From NCBI GenBank assembly GCA_027030825.1, contig JALVEM010000328.1:1-25862 (forward strand): a stretch of DNA of 25,862 nt, read 5' to 3'. Source of the stretch: Thiohalobacter sp. GTDB taxonomy: Bacteria > Pseudomonadota > Gammaproteobacteria > Thiohalobacterales > Thiohalobacteraceae. The position numbers were made by a program, and so were the translations under genes. The notes below the pieces were generated by a model that saw only the letters and a program-made list of their open reading frames with translations, was not told the origin of the DNA and did no database searches. This document shows positions 23,225-25,862 of this stretch, piece after piece; positions within the stretch are counted from its first letter, which is position 1; every line of letters starts with the position of its first letter.

Positions 23225-24502
23225 ATGATGGACGCCACATCGCTGTTCACCACCGGCTTTCTGCTGCTGCTCGCGCTCTCCACCGGCGTGCAGCTGTGGC
23301 TCACCCGTCGCCACATGCGTCATGTGAAGGCGCATGCCGACCGGGTACCCGAACCCTTCCGCGAGAATATCCCCCTGGAGGCCCACCGCCGGGCCGCCGA
23401 ATACACCCTCGCGCGGGCACGGCTCGACCAGGCCGAAACCCTCTGGCAGGCCGTCGTGCTGCTCGGCTGGACACTGGGTGGCGGCCTGGATCTGCTCGAC
23501 GGGTTCTGGCGCGGATTCGGCTGGGAGCCTGTCGCCACAGGCACGGCCGTGCTGCTGAGCGCCCTGGCGATCAACTCGCTGCTCGAACTGCCCTTCTCCA
23601 TCTGGCACACCTTCGTCATCGAGGACCGCTTCGGTTTCAACCGCACCACGCCGGCCACCTTCGTCTCGGATCTCCTCAAGCAGGCGCTGCTGCTGGTGGT
23701 CATCGGCGGGCCCCTGATCGCCCTGGTGCTCTGGCTCATGGAGCGGGCCGGCAGTCTGTGGTGGTTCGACGTCTGGCTGGTGTGGATGGGCTTCACCCTG
23801 CTCATGATGTGGGCCTGGCCCACCTTCATCGCCCCCCTCTTCAATCGCTTCGAACCCCTGAAGGACGAAGCCCTGCGGCAACGGATCGAACGTCTGCTCT
23901 CCCGGGCCGGATTCAGCAGCCAGGGCGTCTTCGTGATGGACGGTTCCCGGCGCAGCGGACACGGCAACGCCTATTTCACCGGCTTCGGACGCAACAAGCG
24001 CATCGTCTTCTACGACACCCTGCTCGATACGCTCTCCCCCGACGAGATCGAGGCCGTGCTGGCCCACGAACTCGGCCATTTCCGGCGCCGCCACGTCCAG
24101 AAACAGCTGGCGGTCATGGCCCTGCTCAGCCTCGCCGGCCTGTGGTTGCTGGGCTGGCTGATGAACACGCCGGCCTTCTTCGCCGGGCTGGGCGTCAGCC
24201 ACCCCTCCACCTACAACGGCCTGCTGCTGTTCCTGATGGTCATGCCGCTGTTCGGCGTCTTCCTGCAGCCGGTCATCAACGCCTTTTCCCGCCGGTACGA
24301 GTTCGAGGCCGACGACTTTGCGGCGCGACAGACCGACGCCCGCCGGCTCGTCAGCGCGCTCGTCAAGCTCTACCGGGAAAATGCCAGCACCCTCACGCCG
24401 GATCCGCTCTATTCGGCCTTCCATGATTCCCATCCACCGGCACCGGTACGCATCGCCCATCTCCAGGCGCAGCGTCCCATGGCTCAGGAGGTGACCTCAT
24501 GA
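23225..24502 (+). CDS. M48 (Ste24/CAAX-type) integral-membrane metalloprotease
   Basis: 425 aa. Several membrane helices are seen: about 5-25, 72-92, 104-122, 152-172, 180-200, 296-312 and 332-350. The zinc motif HELGH is at 281-285, with the third ligand Glu361 in YEFEADDFAA. SGHGNAYFTGFG before the motif is typical of the Ste24 group. It is likely a quality-control protease of the inner membrane; bacteria lack CAAX prenylation, so that label only reflects homology. Two adjacent ATGs (23225 and 23228) could start it. Its TGA overlaps the next ATG as ATGA. Confidence 0.93.
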   Translation: MMDATSLFTTGFLLLLALSTGVQLWLTRRHMRHVKAHADRVPEPFRENIPLEAHRRAAEYTLARARLDQAETLWQAVVLLGWTLGGGLDLLDGFWRGFGWEPVATGTAVLLSALAINSLLELPFSIWHTFVIEDRFGFNRTTPATFVSDLLKQALLLVVIGGPLIALVLWLMERAGSLWWFDVWLVWMGFTLLMMWAWPTFIAPLFNRFEPLKDEALRQRIERLLSRAGFSSQGVFVMDGSRRSGHGNAYFTGFGRNKRIVFYDTLLDTLSPDEIEAVLAHELGHFRRRHVQKQLAVMALLSLAGLWLLGWLMNTPAFFAGLGVSHPSTYNGLLLFLMVMPLFGVFLQPVINAFSRRYEFEADDFAARQTDARRLVSALVKLYRENASTLTPDPLYSAFHDSHPPAPVRIAHLQAQRPMAQEVTS

Positions 24503-24777
24503 AACGCTTCATTCCCGGTCTGCTGATACTGACCACCGCCCAGGCCCTGCAGGCCGCACCCGATCCTGCCCGAGGCAGACAGCTGCACGATGCCCACTGC
24601 ATGCAATGCCACGACACCTCCGTCTATACCCGCGAGAACCGGCGTATCCATGACATGCAGGGACTGCAGAAACAGGTCCGGCGCTGCGAGCTCAGCCTCG
24701 GACTGCGCTGGTTCGACGAAGACGTGAACAGCGTGGTGCGCTATCTGGACGACAACTTCTACCATTTCGGCAAGTAA
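24499..24777 (+). CDS. Small exported c-type cytochrome
   Basis: 92 aa. Signal peptide about 1-19 (MKRFIPGLLILTTAQALQA), then one heme site CMQCH (34-38). A possible axial Met lies in HDMQGLQ (about 53). The rest is short, so it is a single-heme mini cytochrome of the periplasm. A strong AGGAGGTG ribosome site lies inside the end of the M48 gene, and the ATGA overlap suggests coupling. Its redox partner is not evident from neighbours. Confidence 0.92.
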   Translation: MKRFIPGLLILTTAQALQAAPDPARGRQLHDAHCMQCHDTSVYTRENRRIHDMQGLQKQVRRCELSLGLRWFDEDVNSVVRYLDDNFYHFGK

Positions 24778-24778
24778 C

Positions 24779-25120
24779 ATGGACACGCCGCTGCACGAAC
24801 AGCACTGTACGCCACCCGTGAAGGGCAGCCCGCCCCTGTCCCCGGAAGAAGCAGAAGCGCTGACGGCCTCGCTGCATCCGGACTGGCGGATCGAGGAACA
24901 GACGCTGATTCGCGTCTGCCGCTTTCGCAACTACTACGAGACCATCGCCTTCGTCAACGCGATTGCCTGGATCGCCCATCGCGAGGACCATCATCCGGAT
25001 CTCCTGGTGGGCTACAACCGCTGCGAAGTCCGTTACACCACCCATGCTCTCGGCGGACTCTCGCGCAACGATTTCATCTGCGCCGCCCGCATCGACCGGT
25101 TGCTGGAGAACGATGCCTGA
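24779..25120 (+). CDS. Pterin-4a-carbinolamine dehydratase
   Basis: 113 aa. The active-site stretch EDHHPD (69-74), then YNRCEVRYTTHALGGLSRND with His89, is that of PCD/DCoH. It dehydrates 4a-hydroxytetrahydrobiopterin and recycles pterin cofactor. No phenylalanine hydroxylase gene is in view, so a role in molybdopterin or other pterin upkeep is equally possible. The start lies one base after the cytochrome stop; its end overlaps rsgA by 8 bp. Confidence 0.94.
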   Translation: MDTPLHEQHCTPPVKGSPPLSPEEAEALTASLHPDWRIEEQTLIRVCRFRNYYETIAFVNAIAWIAHREDHHPDLLVGYNRCEVRYTTHALGGLSRNDFICAARIDRLLENDA

Positions 25121-25862
25121 AGTCCGTTCGGGACGGGTCGTCCAGCACCATGGCAAGTACGCCGTGGTCGAGACGGAAGAAGGCGAGCTCGTGCACTGCA
25201 CCAGCCGGCGCAAGGCCGACCGCGTGGTCTGCGGCGACCGGGTGCGCTGGGAGCCGGTCAATGCCCATCAGGGCGTGATCGTCGATCGCCTCCCCCGACG
25301 CAATCTGCTCGAGCGGCCCGATCCTCAGGGACGCCCCCGCCCCGTGGCCGCCAACGTGGATCGCCTGCTGCTGGTCATCGCCCCGGAACCGGAATGGCAT
25401 CCGGGACTCGTCGACCGCTATCTGATCGCAGCCGAACTGTCCGACATGGAGCCGGTGATCGTGGTGAACAAGCGGGATCTGCTCGATTCGGCACAGCGGG
25501 AAGCCCTGCTCGAACGGCTCGCCCCCTGGCGCCGGGCCGGCTATCCGGTGATTCTGGTGAGCGCCAAGGAACCGGCCAGTCTCGAGCCGCTGCGCGAGCA
25601 GGTGCGCGGGCACACTGCGATCCTGGTCGGCCAGTCCGGCGTGGGCAAGTCATCCCTGGTCAACGCCCTCGTCCCGGACCGCGAGGTGCGCACCGGGGCC
25701 ATCTCGAAGGCCAGCGGCCTGGGCCGGCACACCACGACCGAGACCACCCTCTATACACTGCCCGTCGGGGGCGAGATCATCGACTCGCCGGGCGTGCGGG
25801 ACTTCCGTCTCTGGCATGTCGACGAGACGAGGCTGGACCGGGCCTATCCCGAATTCCGGCCC
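25113..25862 (+). CDS. rsgA: Ribosome small-subunit GTPase RsgA, N-terminal 250 residues (runs off window end)
   Basis: Circularly permuted GTPase that assists late 30S maturation. An N-terminal OB fold (GRVVQHHGKYAVVETEEGEL) is followed by GTPase motifs in the permuted order G4 NKRD (119-122), G5 SAK (150-152), G1 GQSGVGKSS (173-181), G2 around Thr207-Thr209 and G3 DSPG (224-227). The C-terminal zinc domain lies beyond the window. GGAG precedes the ATG closely. It overlaps the dehydratase gene by 8 bp. Confidence 0.97.
   Translation, partial: MPEVRSGRVVQHHGKYAVVETEEGELVHCTSRRKADRVVCGDRVRWEPVNAHQGVIVDRLPRRNLLERPDPQGRPRPVAANVDRLLLVIAPEPEWHPGLVDRYLIAAELSDMEPVIVVNKRDLLDSAQREALLERLAPWRRAGYPVILVSAKEPASLEPLREQVRGHTAILVGQSGVGKSSLVNALVPDREVRTGAISKASGLGRHTTTETTLYTLPVGGEIIDSPGVRDFRLWHVDETRLDRAYPEFRP

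Overview
The window reads as one continuous chromosomal stretch from a GC-rich gammaproteobacterium. The gene set (trigger factor next to a tRNA cluster, folD, cysS, a GluRS, a cyclophilin, lpxH, iscR, orn, an M48 protease, rsgA) and parts of the gene order (tig/tRNAs/folD; cysS/aminoacyl-tRNA synthetase/cyclophilin/lpxH) resemble Pseudomonas and Chromatiales-type genomes. A DsrC/TusE-like protein and a zinc-type adenylate kinase fit a sulfur-metabolising Chromatiales-like bacterium, but the genus cannot be named from this sequence. No phage, plasmid or transposase gene is seen.

Layout. 1-1447 (minus): tRNA-Pro, -Arg, -His, -Lys and -Leu followed by the 5' part of tig. 1601-2458 (plus): folD. 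2465-5247 (minus): a DUF2892-like membrane protein coupled to a PAS-GGDEF-EAL protein. 5384-8273 (minus): gltX-cysS operon. 8394-9721 (plus): exported cyclophilin and lpxH. 9722-10282: gene-free repeat-rich block. 10283-11804 (minus): a DUF455 ferritin-like protein and an exported hypothetical protein. 11937-12278 (plus): unrecognised small protein. 12318-14219 (plus): a LexA-like repressor and a Y-family DNA polymerase behind a striking operator. 14223-15086 (minus): CnoX-like chaperedoxin. 15173-15493 (minus): DsrC/TusE-like protein with a near-consensus promoter. 15625-16266 (minus): adk. 16364-17866 (minus): HDOD-GAF protein. 17950-19436 (plus): an ABM-family monooxygenase gene broken by an in-frame TAG, overlapping an iron-type alcohol dehydrogenase gene. 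19483-19944 (minus): iscR. 20045-20572 (minus): DUF1249. 20749-22380 (plus): pgm. 22381-22585: second repeat block. 22586-23134 (minus): orn. 23225-25862 (plus): tightly packed M48 protease, mini cytochrome c, pterin carbinolamine dehydratase and the 5' part of rsgA.

Most genes are housekeeping: translation, one-carbon metabolism, lipid A, nucleotides and RNA turnover. Three things stand out. First, a two-gene LexA/Y-polymerase cassette is preceded by a perfect 20-bp inverted repeat whose arms each carry GTTC-N7-GTTC, the form known for alphaproteobacterial LexA boxes; it overlaps a plausible promoter and looks like a self-regulated mutagenesis operon. Second, a composite repeat family occurs at 9.7-10.3 kb and 22.4-22.6 kb, with hairpins that keep their pairing through compensatory base changes. 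Third, the ABM gene has an amber codon although downstream coding sequence remains intact.
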